NCBI GenBank assembly: GCA_030427705.1
Contig: JAUIBR010000017.1
Coordinates: 62,001-126,000, forward strand
Direction: 5' to 3'
DNA from: a bacterium
GTDB taxonomy: Bacteria; Myxococcota_A; Bradymonadia; Bradymonadales; Bradymonadaceae
DNA length: 64,000 nt
The position numbers and the translations under genes were made by a program. The notes under the pieces are model-generated. The model ran no database searches. It was not told the DNA's origin and saw only the letters and a list, made by a program, of their open reading frames with translations. Position 1 is the stretch's first letter, and every line of letters starts with the position of its first letter. Positions 33,104-42,207 of this stretch are shown here, piece by piece.

Positions 33104-36100
33104 ATGAAGATTGGCGCATTCGAAGTAGGGATTGAGATCGGACGTGGCGGCATGGGTGCCGTTTATGTTGCAAAACACGAGTCCGATAAGGTCGATGTGG
33201 CGTTGAAGGTCTTGGGCGATATGCAGCCCGAGATGGAGCACACGTTCGACCTTGAAGTCCAAGCCATGGCGCGCCTGAACCACCCGAATATCGCGATGGT
33301 TGTGGATGCGGGGCGTCTGGAAGAAGAGGCCTCGAAGAACCTGAAGGTCGTGCCAAACGCGCCCTGGATCGCGATGGAGTTCATTAGCGGTGATGAGCTT
33401 GCAAAGCTCCGTGGTGAGCTGGAATGGGACGAGATCCGCGATTTCACGTTGGGCATCTTGGATGCGCTCGCCCACTCACACTCGTTGGGTGTGGTTCACC
33501 GCGACATCAAGCCGCAGAACATCATTATCGAGCGCACGCCAGATGGGCGAGTCGCGCCAAAACTGGTCGACTTCGGGATCGCACTTCCAATTGAAGAGTT
33601 GGAGACCCAGGGTGGGGATCCGACAGACCACACGGTTATCGGGACGCCTCGCTATATCGCGCCCGAACAGGTAGCGGCGGCCTGGTCTATCCAAGGTCCG
33701 CCGACCGACCTGTACTCGCTGGCGTGTGTGGTCTGGGAGCTGACCACCGGAAAGCCGCCATTTAAGGGCAGCTCGTACGTTGTCATGCTCTCGCACTTGA
33801 ACGACCCGCCCGGCAATTTCATCCCCACGATGGATGTCCCTCCAGGGCTCGAAGGTTGGTTGCGGCGACTGTTGAACAAGCAGCCGATGGAGCGCTATCG
33901 GCGCGCCGCAGACGCCGCATACGCACTTCGCCAGTTGGGCGACGTCTTTGGATACGATGACGACGAACCCACCGAGGTGGAAGACGACGGCGACACCATC
34001 AAGATGCCGGCGTTCGAAATGCCGGTTGAGGCGCCGGCGCAAGGCTGGCGAAGCACCTACGACCGGCCTCCAATTCCTCCGGCCGCGCGCGAGTTGGACA
34101 CCAGCTCACGGGTGACGTTGGTCGGTTCGGGCTTGGGATTGGTTGGTCTTCGCAATATGCCGATGGTTGGGCGCCAGAAGGAGCGCGAGGCCTTATGGCA
34201 GGCGCTCATCGACGCCGACAAAACCGGAAAGCCCCAACCCGTGGTCCTGCGTGGGCCTGCCGGCGTTGGGAAGAGTCGTCTGGCTGAATGGTTTTCGCGG
34301 CACGCCGACGAGGTCGGTGGTGCGCAGGTCCTGCGCGTTATCCACAGCGAAAACGGTGGTGCTACCGATGGCCTTGGGCCCGCGATTACGCGACATTTGC
34401 GCTGTAAGGGTCTCAACCGGCCGCAGGCATCGGAGTTCGTGCAGAAATGGCTGTCGGACCGCATGACTCGCCCTCCGCGGGGACTCATCGAATCGCTGTT
34501 TTCCATCGTGACCGCTGGCTACGGTGAGGTGAACACATCCGCGTTTGTGATGGAGCCGACCGAGCGTTATCGCATCTTCATCGACCTGCTCGAGGTGTTT
34601 TGCATGGAACGCCCCGTCGTCCTTTGGATTGACGATGCACAGTGGGGTCGCGATGCGGTCGAGCTTGGCCATCAATTGATGGCTCAAGACCTGCCGGTGG
34701 TGATGGTGCTGACGTTGAAGGACGATGCGGTCGAAACGCCGTCCACCAAGCGCGTCGTGGAGCTTGGCGAGAAAGGCAAATTGCTGCAGCTGCACCCACT
34801 AACCGAAGACGAGCAGATTTCATTGGTCCGGCAGATGCTTGGGCTTTCGCTGTCGCTTGCCAGCACGGTTGCGCAGCGAACTGGCGGGAATCCGTTGTTC
34901 GCCACGCAATTGGTCCGTTCGTGGGTCGCCAGCGAGGCGTTGATCCCATCCGATGATGGCTTGGTTTTATCGTCCGATGCTGCATCCGTACCAGACGACG
35001 TGCATGTACTTCTGGCGCATGACTTCGAGCGAATCATGGAGCCGTTCATCCATCGTGCGCCTACCGCACCGGCAATCGTCGAGCTCGCGGCTTTATTGGG
35101 TAACGAGATTACGGATGCGGAACTGGATGCGTTGGGCGTCGATGCCTATTTGGCTGACGAAGTGATGCGTGCGTTGGCCTTTGGTGGTTATGTCGAACGT
35201 ACCGAAGATGGCTGGTACTTCTCGGCCAGCTTGTTCCGCGAGAGTCTGGAGCGACGTGCCCAAGACGGCGGGCGTGCTGCCGAGCATCACCGACGCTGCG
35301 CCGAGATGCTGGCGGATCGATACGACGATCAAGCCGTCGGCATCGCCGCTCGTCGCGCGCGCCACTTACTTGGGGCTGGTGAATACGAACAAGCGATTCC
35401 ACCGCTGCTGATGGCGGCCGAGCTTGCCGTTGAAGAGTCCGTTGCCGAAGCTCAAGCACTACTGAACCTGTTGGACACGGCGATCGAAAACGTTCACGGC
35501 GACACGCAACGTGCACGCGTGAAGGGCAAACTCATTCAAGGCTCGATCGAGCTGATTGGCGGACATGTCGACGAGGTCCTGGCTATCTCGGCTGAGGTCG
35601 CTGACGTCGCCGAAAACAACGGTTGGACGTATGAGCTGGGCCGAGCCCTGTCACAGCGGGCCAATGTGCTGTTGCACCAGGGCAAACCTGCCGAAGCGCT
35701 GGACGCCTACGAGCAGACGCTGGCGGTCATTGAAGGCGAAGGCTCACTGGAGTTAGCACGTGTCCTTGTGTCCTTGGGCATCGCACGACGCCGCGCAAAT
35801 AATGTGGGCGGGGCCATTGAAGCTTGCGCACGCGCGGTTGAAATCTACGAATCGCTAGACCGTGAGTATGACCTGGTGAAGGCGCGAAGCGAGCTCGGCT
35901 GCTCAATGCTTGGTCATGGCCGCTACGACGAGGCCCGCGAGCTTCTGAAGCAGGCTGGGAAGGACGCAGCGTCGATGGGCTCAACCAACGCTCAATGGCG
36001 CGCGCTCTTGCTTGAAGGACTCTTGGAAATCCTCGCCGAGCATTGGGAACCGGCTCGTGCCTGTTTCCGCCAAGCCCGCGAAGTGTTTGACGTTGAGGGC

Positions 36101-36475
36101 ATCCCGAAGACCGTTGTTGAGATGCATGAAGCGTTCATCGAAGCCTGTGACGGAGACGTCGCCCAGGCCGAGGAAACGCTCAACCGCGCGGTCGAGATGT
36201 TTGAGAAAACCGGTCTGAAGTTCGAGCTCCCCTCCGTGCAAACCGCGCTTGGCATCTGCGCTGCGCGCCGCGGCGATTGGGAAGCATTCGACACCCTCAT
36301 CCAACAAGCACACGAGGGCATTTCGCAATCTGGTGCAACCAGCCTACTGGTTGCCGCTGGCGGTGATGCCGCCGCTGATTTTGCGAGGGAAGCAGGTCAG
36401 ACCGACCAGGAAGAAAAGGCGAGAGAGTTGGCCCAATCGCAATGGGATGCGTTGGGCCATCCCCGCGCTAACTGA
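33104..36475 (+). CDS. Ser/Thr protein kinase - AAA ATPase - TPR regulator
   Basis: 1123 residues. Residues 1-275 are a Hanks-type kinase: the GRGGMG loop at 13-18, Lys35, catalytic HRDIKPQN (Asp134) and DFG (156-158). A variable linker follows, then an AAA_16/STAND-like ATPase from about residue 350 with Walker A GPAGVGKSR (near 384) and Walker B VVLWIDDAQWG. The last 400 residues are TPR-like helices (EALDAYEQTLAVIEGEG, YDEARELLKQAGKD). This architecture is PknK-like and common in Myxococcota, acting as a cytosolic signalling hub. A G4 motif precedes it; a TylF-like gene follows 14 bp after. Confidence 0.93.
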   Translation: MKIGAFEVGIEIGRGGMGAVYVAKHESDKVDVALKVLGDMQPEMEHTFDLEVQAMARLNHPNIAMVVDAGRLEEEASKNLKVVPNAPWIAMEFISGDELAKLRGELEWDEIRDFTLGILDALAHSHSLGVVHRDIKPQNIIIERTPDGRVAPKLVDFGIALPIEELETQGGDPTDHTVIGTPRYIAPEQVAAAWSIQGPPTDLYSLACVVWELTTGKPPFKGSSYVVMLSHLNDPPGNFIPTMDVPPGLEGWLRRLLNKQPMERYRRAADAAYALRQLGDVFGYDDDEPTEVEDDGDTIKMPAFEMPVEAPAQGWRSTYDRPPIPPAARELDTSSRVTLVGSGLGLVGLRNMPMVGRQKEREALWQALIDADKTGKPQPVVLRGPAGVGKSRLAEWFSRHADEVGGAQVLRVIHSENGGATDGLGPAITRHLRCKGLNRPQASEFVQKWLSDRMTRPPRGLIESLFSIVTAGYGEVNTSAFVMEPTERYRIFIDLLEVFCMERPVVLWIDDAQWGRDAVELGHQLMAQDLPVVMVLTLKDDAVETPSTKRVVELGEKGKLLQLHPLTEDEQISLVRQMLGLSLSLASTVAQRTGGNPLFATQLVRSWVASEALIPSDDGLVLSSDAASVPDDVHVLLAHDFERIMEPFIHRAPTAPAIVELAALLGNEITDAELDALGVDAYLADEVMRALAFGGYVERTEDGWYFSASLFRESLERRAQDGGRAAEHHRRCAEMLADRYDDQAVGIAARRARHLLGAGEYEQAIPPLLMAAELAVEESVAEAQALLNLLDTAIENVHGDTQRARVKGKLIQGSIELIGGHVDEVLAISAEVADVAENNGWTYELGRALSQRANVLLHQGKPAEALDAYEQTLAVIEGEGSLELARVLVSLGIARRRANNVGGAIEACARAVEIYESLDREYDLVKARSELGCSMLGHGRYDEARELLKQAGKDAASMGSTNAQWRALLLEGLLEILAEHWEPARACFRQAREVFDVEGIPKTVVEMHEAFIEACDGDVAQAEETLNRAVEMFEKTGLKFELPSVQTALGICAARRGDWEAFDTLIQQAHEGISQSGATSLLVAAGGDAAADFAREAGQTDQEEKARELAQSQWDALGHPRAN

Positions 36476-36489
36476 ACGCCGAGTAATTC

Positions 36490-37197
36490 ATGCTGGGATC
36501 GATCAAAAAACTGTTTGGCCTCGAACAACTGGAGGTTCCCGACCATCCGGTCGCGAAGAAGGTCAAATTCTCCAACCTAACGTATCTCTCTGCGCGCAAG
36601 CTCGACGCGCTTTCGCTATGCGGACAGGCGGTTGTCGACTTGGAGGTCGAAGGCGCATTCATCGAATGTGGCTGCGCGCTAGGCGGCTCGACGATCCTGT
36701 TGAGCAGCATCAAGGGCGACCGACCGCTGTATGTCCACGACGTGTTTGGATTGATGCCGCCTCCGACCGACGAAGACGGCGAAGATATGCAGAAACGGTA
36801 CAAGGCCATCAAGTCGGGCGATTCGGAAGGCCTGGCTGGCAATAAGTACTACGGCTACGAGGAAGACCTCAAAGGCAAGGTACAAGCGAATCTGGAGTCG
36901 TTCGACTTCGACCTTGAGGAGGACCAGATTCACCTCGTTCAAGGCCTTGTCCAAGACACGCTGAAACCAGATTTTCCAATCGCGTTGGCCCATATCGATG
37001 TGGATTGGTACGACCCGGTCCGTCATTGTCTAGAGGTCATCGACCCAGTGCTGACGGTCGGTGGATACATCTTCTTGGATGACTACAACGAGCTGTCGGG
37101 CTGTCGCCAAGCCGCCGAGGAGTTCCTTGAGCGCGCTGGGGACCGCTACGAACTTGCCGGTGATGATGACTCGTTGGTGCTCTGCAAGACGGCCTAA
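36490..37197 (+). CDS. TylF/MycF-type O-methyltransferase
   Basis: 235 residues of the macrocin-O-methyltransferase-like class: GAFIECGCALGGSTILLS (SAM site), PLYVHDVFGLMPPP, a metal-binding HIDVDWYDPVRHCLE and GGYIFLDDYNE. Members methylate hydroxyls of sugars or small metabolites using Mg2+. Substrate unknown. It follows the kinase by 14 bp, so cotranscription is likely; its stop overlaps the convergent gene by four bases. Confidence 0.88.
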   Translation: MLGSIKKLFGLEQLEVPDHPVAKKVKFSNLTYLSARKLDALSLCGQAVVDLEVEGAFIECGCALGGSTILLSSIKGDRPLYVHDVFGLMPPPTDEDGEDMQKRYKAIKSGDSEGLAGNKYYGYEEDLKGKVQANLESFDFDLEEDQIHLVQGLVQDTLKPDFPIALAHIDVDWYDPVRHCLEVIDPVLTVGGYIFLDDYNELSGCRQAAEEFLERAGDRYELAGDDDSLVLCKTA

Positions 37198-37961
37198 GGT
37201 TTGAAGCGGATCACAAGCGTGTCTTCGGGCGTAATCAGCGGATTCAAACCGCTGTTGTCGGTCAAGACGACCATGACTGTACCGTCGGGTTCTACCACTG
37301 CTGCGGTGAATTGCTGACCGGCACCGCCGATACTCAGACGAAGCAATTCGGGGTTGCTCCATGTCTTACCGTTGTCTGTCGAAACGACGTACGCCACGCG
37401 GCTGTAGTCCAGTGCGGGACCATGGACTTCCCGCTGCGTATAGAAGAAGAATAGCCCATCCGGATGCTCCACAAATTGTGTCGGTGTACCGCCCGTCGTG
37501 CGACCCAAATCCGTGGCGGTAGGCATGGCATCGGTGCTGCTACCAGATTGCAGCAAGAGCCGCTCAGACTCGTCGGTCCGACGCCCGGACTCGGATACAA
37601 ACACATAGTCAGTGCCGGAGGCCCAAAACACCCGCAGTGTTGATGTAATACCGGGTAAACTAAAGGACTGATTCCAGACAACTGTGCCGTCAGCGGCAGC
37701 AACGCAGCGAATATCAATCGCAGCCCCTGGGTTCGATGCAAAACAGATGTTATCGCCGTCAACAACCATCCCTTCTCCGTTCACCCCTGGAATCGCGATG
37801 CGTTGCGTTTCCAACAAGCCATCTGTGATGTCATCATCAATAACCAGATCTGGTGTTTGTGCGCCGGTCCCAAACAAACTTAGACACAGTTGAGTGGTCA
37901 TCATACATGGAAGTAAGAACCGAACCACATTCCTATTGGTTTTGGTGCGTTGCGGTATCAC
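37194..37961 (-). CDS. Exported sialidase/BNR-like hypothetical protein
   Basis: 255 residues with a probable signal peptide (VVRFLLPCMMTTQLCLSLFG). The remainder is beta-rich, with a BNR-like Asp box in VSTDNGKTWSNPE, typical of sialidase-type propellers, but it is too short for a complete six-blade enzyme and no catalytic arginines stand out. Probably a secreted binding or structural protein. Its end overlaps the methyltransferase end by four bases. Confidence 0.7.
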   Translation of the reverse strand: MIPQRTKTNRNVVRFLLPCMMTTQLCLSLFGTGAQTPDLVIDDDITDGLLETQRIAIPGVNGEGMVVDGDNICFASNPGAAIDIRCVAAADGTVVWNQSFSLPGITSTLRVFWASGTDYVFVSESGRRTDESERLLLQSGSSTDAMPTATDLGRTTGGTPTQFVEHPDGLFFFYTQREVHGPALDYSRVAYVVSTDNGKTWSNPELLRLSIGGAGQQFTAAVVEPDGTVMVVLTDNSGLNPLITPEDTLVIRFKP

Positions 37962-38025
37962 ATGTCGTTTTGCGTCGATGCGAAGATCGAGTAGATTGCC
38001 GCCAACTACTTAATGGAGCGAACCG

Positions 38026-38436
38026 ATGGTCGTTAAAGAAATCATGACTGAAAGCCCGGCGTCAGTGGATGCCGCCTCCCCGATTTCAGAAGTCTTGGAT
38101 ACCATTAACGAGTTGGAAATCCGCCACGTGCCGGTTGTCGACAATGGTGTGTTAGTGGGCCTGGTAAGCGACCGAGACCTTCGGTCGTTCAACCTTCCTG
38201 CGATGGTGGAATTCAACAATCCCGAAGCAGCTTCAAAACGGCTTGAAGCACCTGTCAGTAGCATCATGCGGGCTGATGTTGAGACAGTCGGGGTGGAAAC
38301 CGAAATCGCTGACGTCATCCAACTAATGGTGGAAAACAAATTCGGCGCAATTCCTGTTTGTGACCAAATCGAAGGCAAACTCGTCGGTATTGTCAGCTAT
38401 ATCGATGTGCTTCGAGCCGCTGAAGACCTCTTCTAG
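38026..38436 (+). CDS. Tandem CBS-domain protein
   Basis: 136 residues forming one CBS pair: IMTESPASVDAASPISEVLD...HVPVVDNGVLVGLVSDRDL and IMRADVETVGVETEIADVIQ...IPVCDQIEGKLVGIVSYIDVL. CBS pairs bind adenine nucleotides and act as energy or redox sensors. Standalone cytosolic protein; no attached effector domain. GGAG about ten bases upstream is the ribosome site. Confidence 0.93.
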   Translation: MVVKEIMTESPASVDAASPISEVLDTINELEIRHVPVVDNGVLVGLVSDRDLRSFNLPAMVEFNNPEAASKRLEAPVSSIMRADVETVGVETEIADVIQLMVENKFGAIPVCDQIEGKLVGIVSYIDVLRAAEDLF

Positions 38437-38514
38437 CGCAACGCCAAGCGACCAAACCTCCCACAAACTAAGGCCAAAAGCCAAAACCCAATGGCTCAAA
38501 CCTCTGCATTTGAC

Positions 38515-38533
38515 AAATTGTATAATACAATTT
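38515..38533. promoter_or_regulatory. 19-bp perfect palindrome, likely GntR operator
   Basis: AAATTGTAT-A-ATACAATTT is a perfect 9+1+9 inverted repeat 35 bp before the GntR start codon. GT...AC spacing within TTGTATAATACAA matches FadR-subfamily operators. It is A/T-rich in a GC-rich region and overlaps TATAAT, so bound regulator would block a promoter here: probable autoregulation. Confidence 0.8.
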
Positions 38534-38542
38534 AACAATTGG

Positions 38543-38561
38543 CTCAGTTAGCGAAACTGAG
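38543..38561 (+). promoter_or_regulatory. Leader hairpin overlapping the ribosome site
   Basis: CTCAGTT (38543-38549) and AACTGAG (38555-38561) pair around a five-base loop. The right arm includes the start of the GAGGTG ribosome site of the GntR gene, so folding would hinder translation. Confidence 0.55.
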
Positions 38562-38568
38562 GTGATGA

Positions 38569-39306
38569 ATGGCCATCCGAAATCCAACACTTGCAGACCG
38601 TCTGGTCGAAGAAATCTCAGGTGAGATCTTCAAGGGCGTGTACGAAGCCGGGGAGAATCTCCCGCCGATTCGTAAGCTCGCCGCAAACTACGGCGTGACG
38701 GTTCCAACGACACAGCGTGCGATCGCTCGGCTAGAGGACATGGGCCTTTTGGCGGTTCGCCAGGGCAGTGGAATGCGTGTTCAGAATCCAAAGGAATCGG
38801 CCAATCTGGCTGCGTACCCGTACTGGATTTCGGCGCTAAGGGAAGACCCTGCGCTTGCCCGCGAGGTCCTAGCTGACTTTCTGGAGTTGCGGCGAGAACT
38901 CGCAGCGTCGCTGTTTGCGAGACTGAGCGGGGTGTCGGTTGAGGATTTCCAGCCCGCGTTCGATGCGATCCTGAGGCTGGAGGCACTGGAAAAGAGCGGG
39001 AGCTGGGAGGCCATCGCACAGGCGGACATCGACGTGGTCCGGGCCCTGTTGGCGATTCGACCGCAGTTCGCATTTGCGTCGGTCTTCAACGTGTTTGAGC
39101 GACTGCTCTTGGACGTCGAAGAGCTTCAGGAAGCGATGTACCCCGACGTATCCGACAACGTGGCGGGCTACCGAGCGGCGATTGTCGCAATGAATTCCGA
39201 GGTCGATGGACTGCGCGACATCGCGATCGACCTCTTGAAATCGATGGATGAAATGACCCTCAAGCGGTTCGAAGAACTGCTTGAGCAACGACGGAGAGCA
39301 CGATGA
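38569..39306 (+). CDS. GntR-family transcriptional regulator (FadR-type)
   Basis: 245 residues. The N-terminal winged helix-turn-helix is clear: GVYEAGENLPPIRKLAANYG followed by VPTTQRAIARLEDMGLLAVRQGSGM. The C-terminal all-helical region (about 85-240) fits an FCD/FadR-like ligand domain. It heads a tight four-gene operon (overlaps of 4, 1 and 4 bp) ending in the GMC oxidoreductase, and a perfect palindrome lies upstream, so it most likely represses this operon. FadR-type ligands are often acyl-CoAs or organic acids, which suits the lipid genes downstream. Confidence 0.9.
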   Translation: MAIRNPTLADRLVEEISGEIFKGVYEAGENLPPIRKLAANYGVTVPTTQRAIARLEDMGLLAVRQGSGMRVQNPKESANLAAYPYWISALREDPALAREVLADFLELRRELAASLFARLSGVSVEDFQPAFDAILRLEALEKSGSWEAIAQADIDVVRALLAIRPQFAFASVFNVFERLLLDVEELQEAMYPDVSDNVAGYRAAIVAMNSEVDGLRDIAIDLLKSMDEMTLKRFEELLEQRRRAR

Positions 39307-39794
39307 GTTGGTTGGGTAAATTCTGGGGCCAAGAGGCTCGCGCATATCGAAACTTCCAGTTGGTATTCACGATTTTGACTCTGAATTTCGCGATTCCAAC
39401 GCTGTCGTACATCTTCGCGCCGGAGGTTGCGGTGGGGCAGTTCATTCAACTGAACGAGATGTTAGGTGGTTCGCCGTACACAGTCGACGAAGCAGCAAGC
39501 CATCTGTGGCGCTACCTGGGCGCTGCAAACGTCGCGACGTTGGCGTTCATGTGTGCACTGCTCCAGGTGAACGTGAACCGCTTCTACGCTGTCCTAGTAC
39601 CGCTGACGTTCATGAAGGCGCTCGCCGCAACTTTGTGGCTGGCGGGCTTTGTGGCTCAACCAGAGTACCCGGCGTTTTTGGCGGCTGCGATTCTGGACTA
39701 TGTGACCAGCGGTGCGTTTGTGTTCTTCGCAACTCGGGCGCATCGCGAAATTTCAAGCGGTGCAGAACACCTGCCTGCCTTGAGGTTCGCGTAA
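39303..39794 (+). CDS. Four-helix integral membrane protein
   Basis: 163 residues with about four hydrophobic segments (LVFTILTLNFAIPTLSYIF; VATLAFMCALLQVNV; FMKALAATLWLAGFV; AAILDYVTSGAFVFFA). No family recognised. The start overlaps the GntR stop (ATGA) and its stop overlaps the next start. May serve the oxidoreductase as a membrane partner. Confidence 0.75.
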   Translation: MSWLGKFWGQEARAYRNFQLVFTILTLNFAIPTLSYIFAPEVAVGQFIQLNEMLGGSPYTVDEAASHLWRYLGAANVATLAFMCALLQVNVNRFYAVLVPLTFMKALAATLWLAGFVAQPEYPAFLAAAILDYVTSGAFVFFATRAHREISSGAEHLPALRFA

Positions 39795-40105
39795 TGCGCG
39801 CACGGTGGTTCGCATTCGAGCTCGCCTGGTTATCTGCCTGGTGCTCCGCCGTCTTGGGTTCTGAGCGCGTCATTCGGCCTTCGTTTTGGACCACGTTCAG
39901 CAAAGCCGCCCCTTGGCCTTTGTTTTGGGGACTTCGGGCCTGCGTCTGGGGTCTCAATCTGGCGCGGCTACTCCCACAGAACTGGCGACGCACTCGCGAA
40001 GCGTTGGTTACCCGCTGGAATGGCGGGAATTACCTGCAGCGCCAAATGGTCATGACGGTCAAAGTCGTCGCGTGCTTTGACTATTTCGACGCGGACGAGC
40101 CATGA
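39794..40105 (+). CDS. Small Trp/Arg-rich protein preceding the GMC oxidoreductase
   Basis: 103 residues from ATG 39794, which overlaps the previous stop as TAATG; a longer in-frame read-back lies inside the preceding gene and is not credible. Rich in Trp and Arg, with a possible amphipathic or membrane-associated N-terminus (FAFELAWLSAWCSAVLG). Placement directly before a GMC enzyme recalls the small companion subunits of some membrane dehydrogenases, but sequence similarity is not evident. Confidence 0.7.
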   Translation: MRARWFAFELAWLSAWCSAVLGSERVIRPSFWTTFSKAAPWPLFWGLRACVWGLNLARLLPQNWRRTREALVTRWNGGNYLQRQMVMTVKVVACFDYFDADEP

Positions 40106-41610
40106 ATCTCGAAATCACAATAGGAGTCGACGTCCCGGAGTTAATCAGCGCCGACGTCGTCGTGGTCGGAAGCGGCCCGGCAGGTTCCGCAGCCGCGTTG
40201 CAGTTGGCCAAGGCAGGGCTCGATGTTGTGGTTGTAGAAGAGGGTTCCTACCAAAAACCCGAGACCTACAAGGAATCCACGTTTCAGGCGTTTGCGAACC
40301 TCTACCGCGACATGGGAGCGACGATCACCAGTGGTAGTGCGCCGATGCCTTACCTGCAGGGGCGAGCGGTTGGTGGTACGTCGGTTGTAAACGGCGCGAT
40401 TTCGTGGCGCTTGCCGCGTGATGTTTACGACGGTTGGGTTGCTGAGGACCCCGCAATTGGTGAGGCCTTCGACTGGGAGACGATGGAGTCGGCGTTGGAC
40501 GAGGTTGAGGCCAACCTAAACATCAAGCCAACCGGCCCCGAAGTCGCCGGCCCAAACAACCTTTTGATGGCCAAAGGCGCCGATGCAATGGGCCTTGAAC
40601 ATCGTCCGATTCGCCGCAATGTACGCGGCTGTCAGGGCCTGGGCCGCTGTCTGCAAGGCTGCCCAAACGGCAACAAAGCCAGCATGGAACGCTCGTACCT
40701 GGTTTGGGCGCAGGAAGCAGGAGCGCGCATCATCTCTCAAGCCCGGGTCGAACGCATCGAAACCCGGCCAAACGGCGTCATCGCGACCGACGCCAACGGA
40801 CGGCAATTCCGTGTTCGTGCTGACCGTGTCGTTGTGGCGGCGAGCGCCATCCAAAGCCCGCTATTACTGATGAAGAGCGGCCTTAAACAAGGCCCGGTTG
40901 GCGAGCATTTTCAGGCGCATCCGGGCGTCTCGATGGCGGGGTATTTTCCGCAGAAAATCAACGTCTGGCAGGGTGCCACGCAAGGGCACGAGGTCATCGG
41001 ACTGCGCAAAGAGGGCATTAAATTCGAAGCCCTGGGCTTCGACCGCACCGTCGCCGCCACTCGCCTGAAATCAGTCGGTAGCGAATTTAACGCCGACTTG
41101 GAAACACTTGACCATTGGGCGCATTGGGGCGCTGCGATTCGCGCAGAAACTCAAGGTCGCGTGCGACGAGGATTCACTGGACCTCGGGTAAGCTACAACC
41201 TCATCCAATCGGACATCGCCAAGATTCGTCGCGGACTTGCGGTGCTGGCAGAGATGATGCTCTTGGCGGGCGCCGACTACGTGACCCCAGGTATTCATGG
41301 TTTCGACGCGGTGGTTTCAACAATCGAACGCGCCCGCGCCATCGAAGAGGAAGCGCCATTGGACGCAAAGTGTTATGCGGCTGTGATGACCCACATGTTT
41401 GGCACCTGTCGGATGGGCTCAAACCCCAAGACGAGCGTCGTGGACACCAACTTTGAGCATCATCATGCGCGCGGCGTCTACGTCGTCGACTCGAGCGTCT
41501 TCCCTACCAATACCGGTGTGAATCCGCAGACTTCCATCATCGCGTTGGCGACCATCGCAGGAAGAGTAATAGCACGACGATTCAGTACACGCCCGAAGGC
41601 AGCCCTCTGA
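40102..41610 (+). CDS. GMC-family FAD oxidoreductase (long-chain alcohol oxidase-like)
   Basis: 502 residues. The FAD-binding VVVGSGPAGSAAALQLA is near residue 17-33, with PYLQGRAVGGTSVVNGAISW as the first GMC signature. GCQGLGRCLQGCPNGNKAS is a cysteine-rich insert shared with long-chain alcohol oxidases and some dehydrogenases. C-terminal HMFGTCRMG and VVDSSVFPTNTGVNPQTSI carry the active-site His/Asn region. It would oxidise an alcohol, plausibly a fatty or sterol alcohol, near the membrane. ATGA overlap with the preceding gene; the type II PKS operon starts 81 bp later. Confidence 0.9.
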   Translation: MNLEITIGVDVPELISADVVVVGSGPAGSAAALQLAKAGLDVVVVEEGSYQKPETYKESTFQAFANLYRDMGATITSGSAPMPYLQGRAVGGTSVVNGAISWRLPRDVYDGWVAEDPAIGEAFDWETMESALDEVEANLNIKPTGPEVAGPNNLLMAKGADAMGLEHRPIRRNVRGCQGLGRCLQGCPNGNKASMERSYLVWAQEAGARIISQARVERIETRPNGVIATDANGRQFRVRADRVVVAASAIQSPLLLMKSGLKQGPVGEHFQAHPGVSMAGYFPQKINVWQGATQGHEVIGLRKEGIKFEALGFDRTVAATRLKSVGSEFNADLETLDHWAHWGAAIRAETQGRVRRGFTGPRVSYNLIQSDIAKIRRGLAVLAEMMLLAGADYVTPGIHGFDAVVSTIERARAIEEEAPLDAKCYAAVMTHMFGTCRMGSNPKTSVVDTNFEHHHARGVYVVDSSVFPTNTGVNPQTSIIALATIAGRVIARRFSTRPKAAL

Positions 41611-41691
41611 ACCGATCTGGGCCAATTTCCTGTTGTTTACCCGCAGTCTATTTCGTAATGTCCGGCCGTCATTTCGAAGTTAGGGTGTGGA

Positions 41692-42207
41692 ATGGACAAA
41701 CGTTGGCGAAAGCTTGAGCGCAAGCCGTTGTTCCAATCGGAACCTCTCGGCGAACCCATTAGTCGAGATGGGTTGATGCGGATCTTGCCACATCGAGATC
41801 CAATGCTTTTGCTCGACCGAATCACCGGCATCGATCTCGAAGGCCAAACGGCGCGTGGCGAGTACGTCGTCGATCCCGAGGACCCGATCTTCGCCGGCCA
41901 TTTTCCGGGTCTGCCGATCTATCCTGGGGTTTTGCAGGCTGAGGCCATTGGCCAACTCGGTTTGTGTGTCGAGTGGTTTGTTCGAAATCAACGAACAACG
42001 ACTCAAGCCGACGACTCCCCGAGCCCGCGGCGAGTGACACGAATTCACCATGCTCGATTTTTGGGGCCTGTCCAACCGGGCGACACGATGGAGATTCATG
42101 CTTCTTTGCTGGAAGTTGATGTCATCGCGGGTACTGCGGCTGGGCAAATCTACGTCGACGGGTCGCTGAGGTCCGTTGCTGCATTCGAGGTCTATTTTGA
42201 CGATTGA
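41692..42207 (+). CDS. FabZ-like 3-hydroxyacyl-ACP dehydratase
   Basis: 171 residues, hot-dog fold. LMRILPHRDPMLLLDRI and AGHFPGLPIYPGVLQAEAIG carry the FabZ catalytic His and Glu. It removes water from 3-hydroxyacyl-ACP after the FabG step. First gene of the 12-gene operon; the next start lies within its last codons. An N-terminal extension of about 25 residues and a C-terminal length slightly above the usual 150 are seen. Confidence 0.92.
   Translation: MDKRWRKLERKPLFQSEPLGEPISRDGLMRILPHRDPMLLLDRITGIDLEGQTARGEYVVDPEDPIFAGHFPGLPIYPGVLQAEAIGQLGLCVEWFVRNQRTTTQADDSPSPRRVTRIHHARFLGPVQPGDTMEIHASLLEVDVIAGTAAGQIYVDGSLRSVAAFEVYFDD

Noticed and set aside
38511-38526. TTGACA-TATAAT promoter at 38510-38526
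   Set aside because: The two boxes are only five bases apart, too close for a sigma-70 promoter. The TATAAT is better explained as part of the palindrome, though it may still serve with another upstream box.
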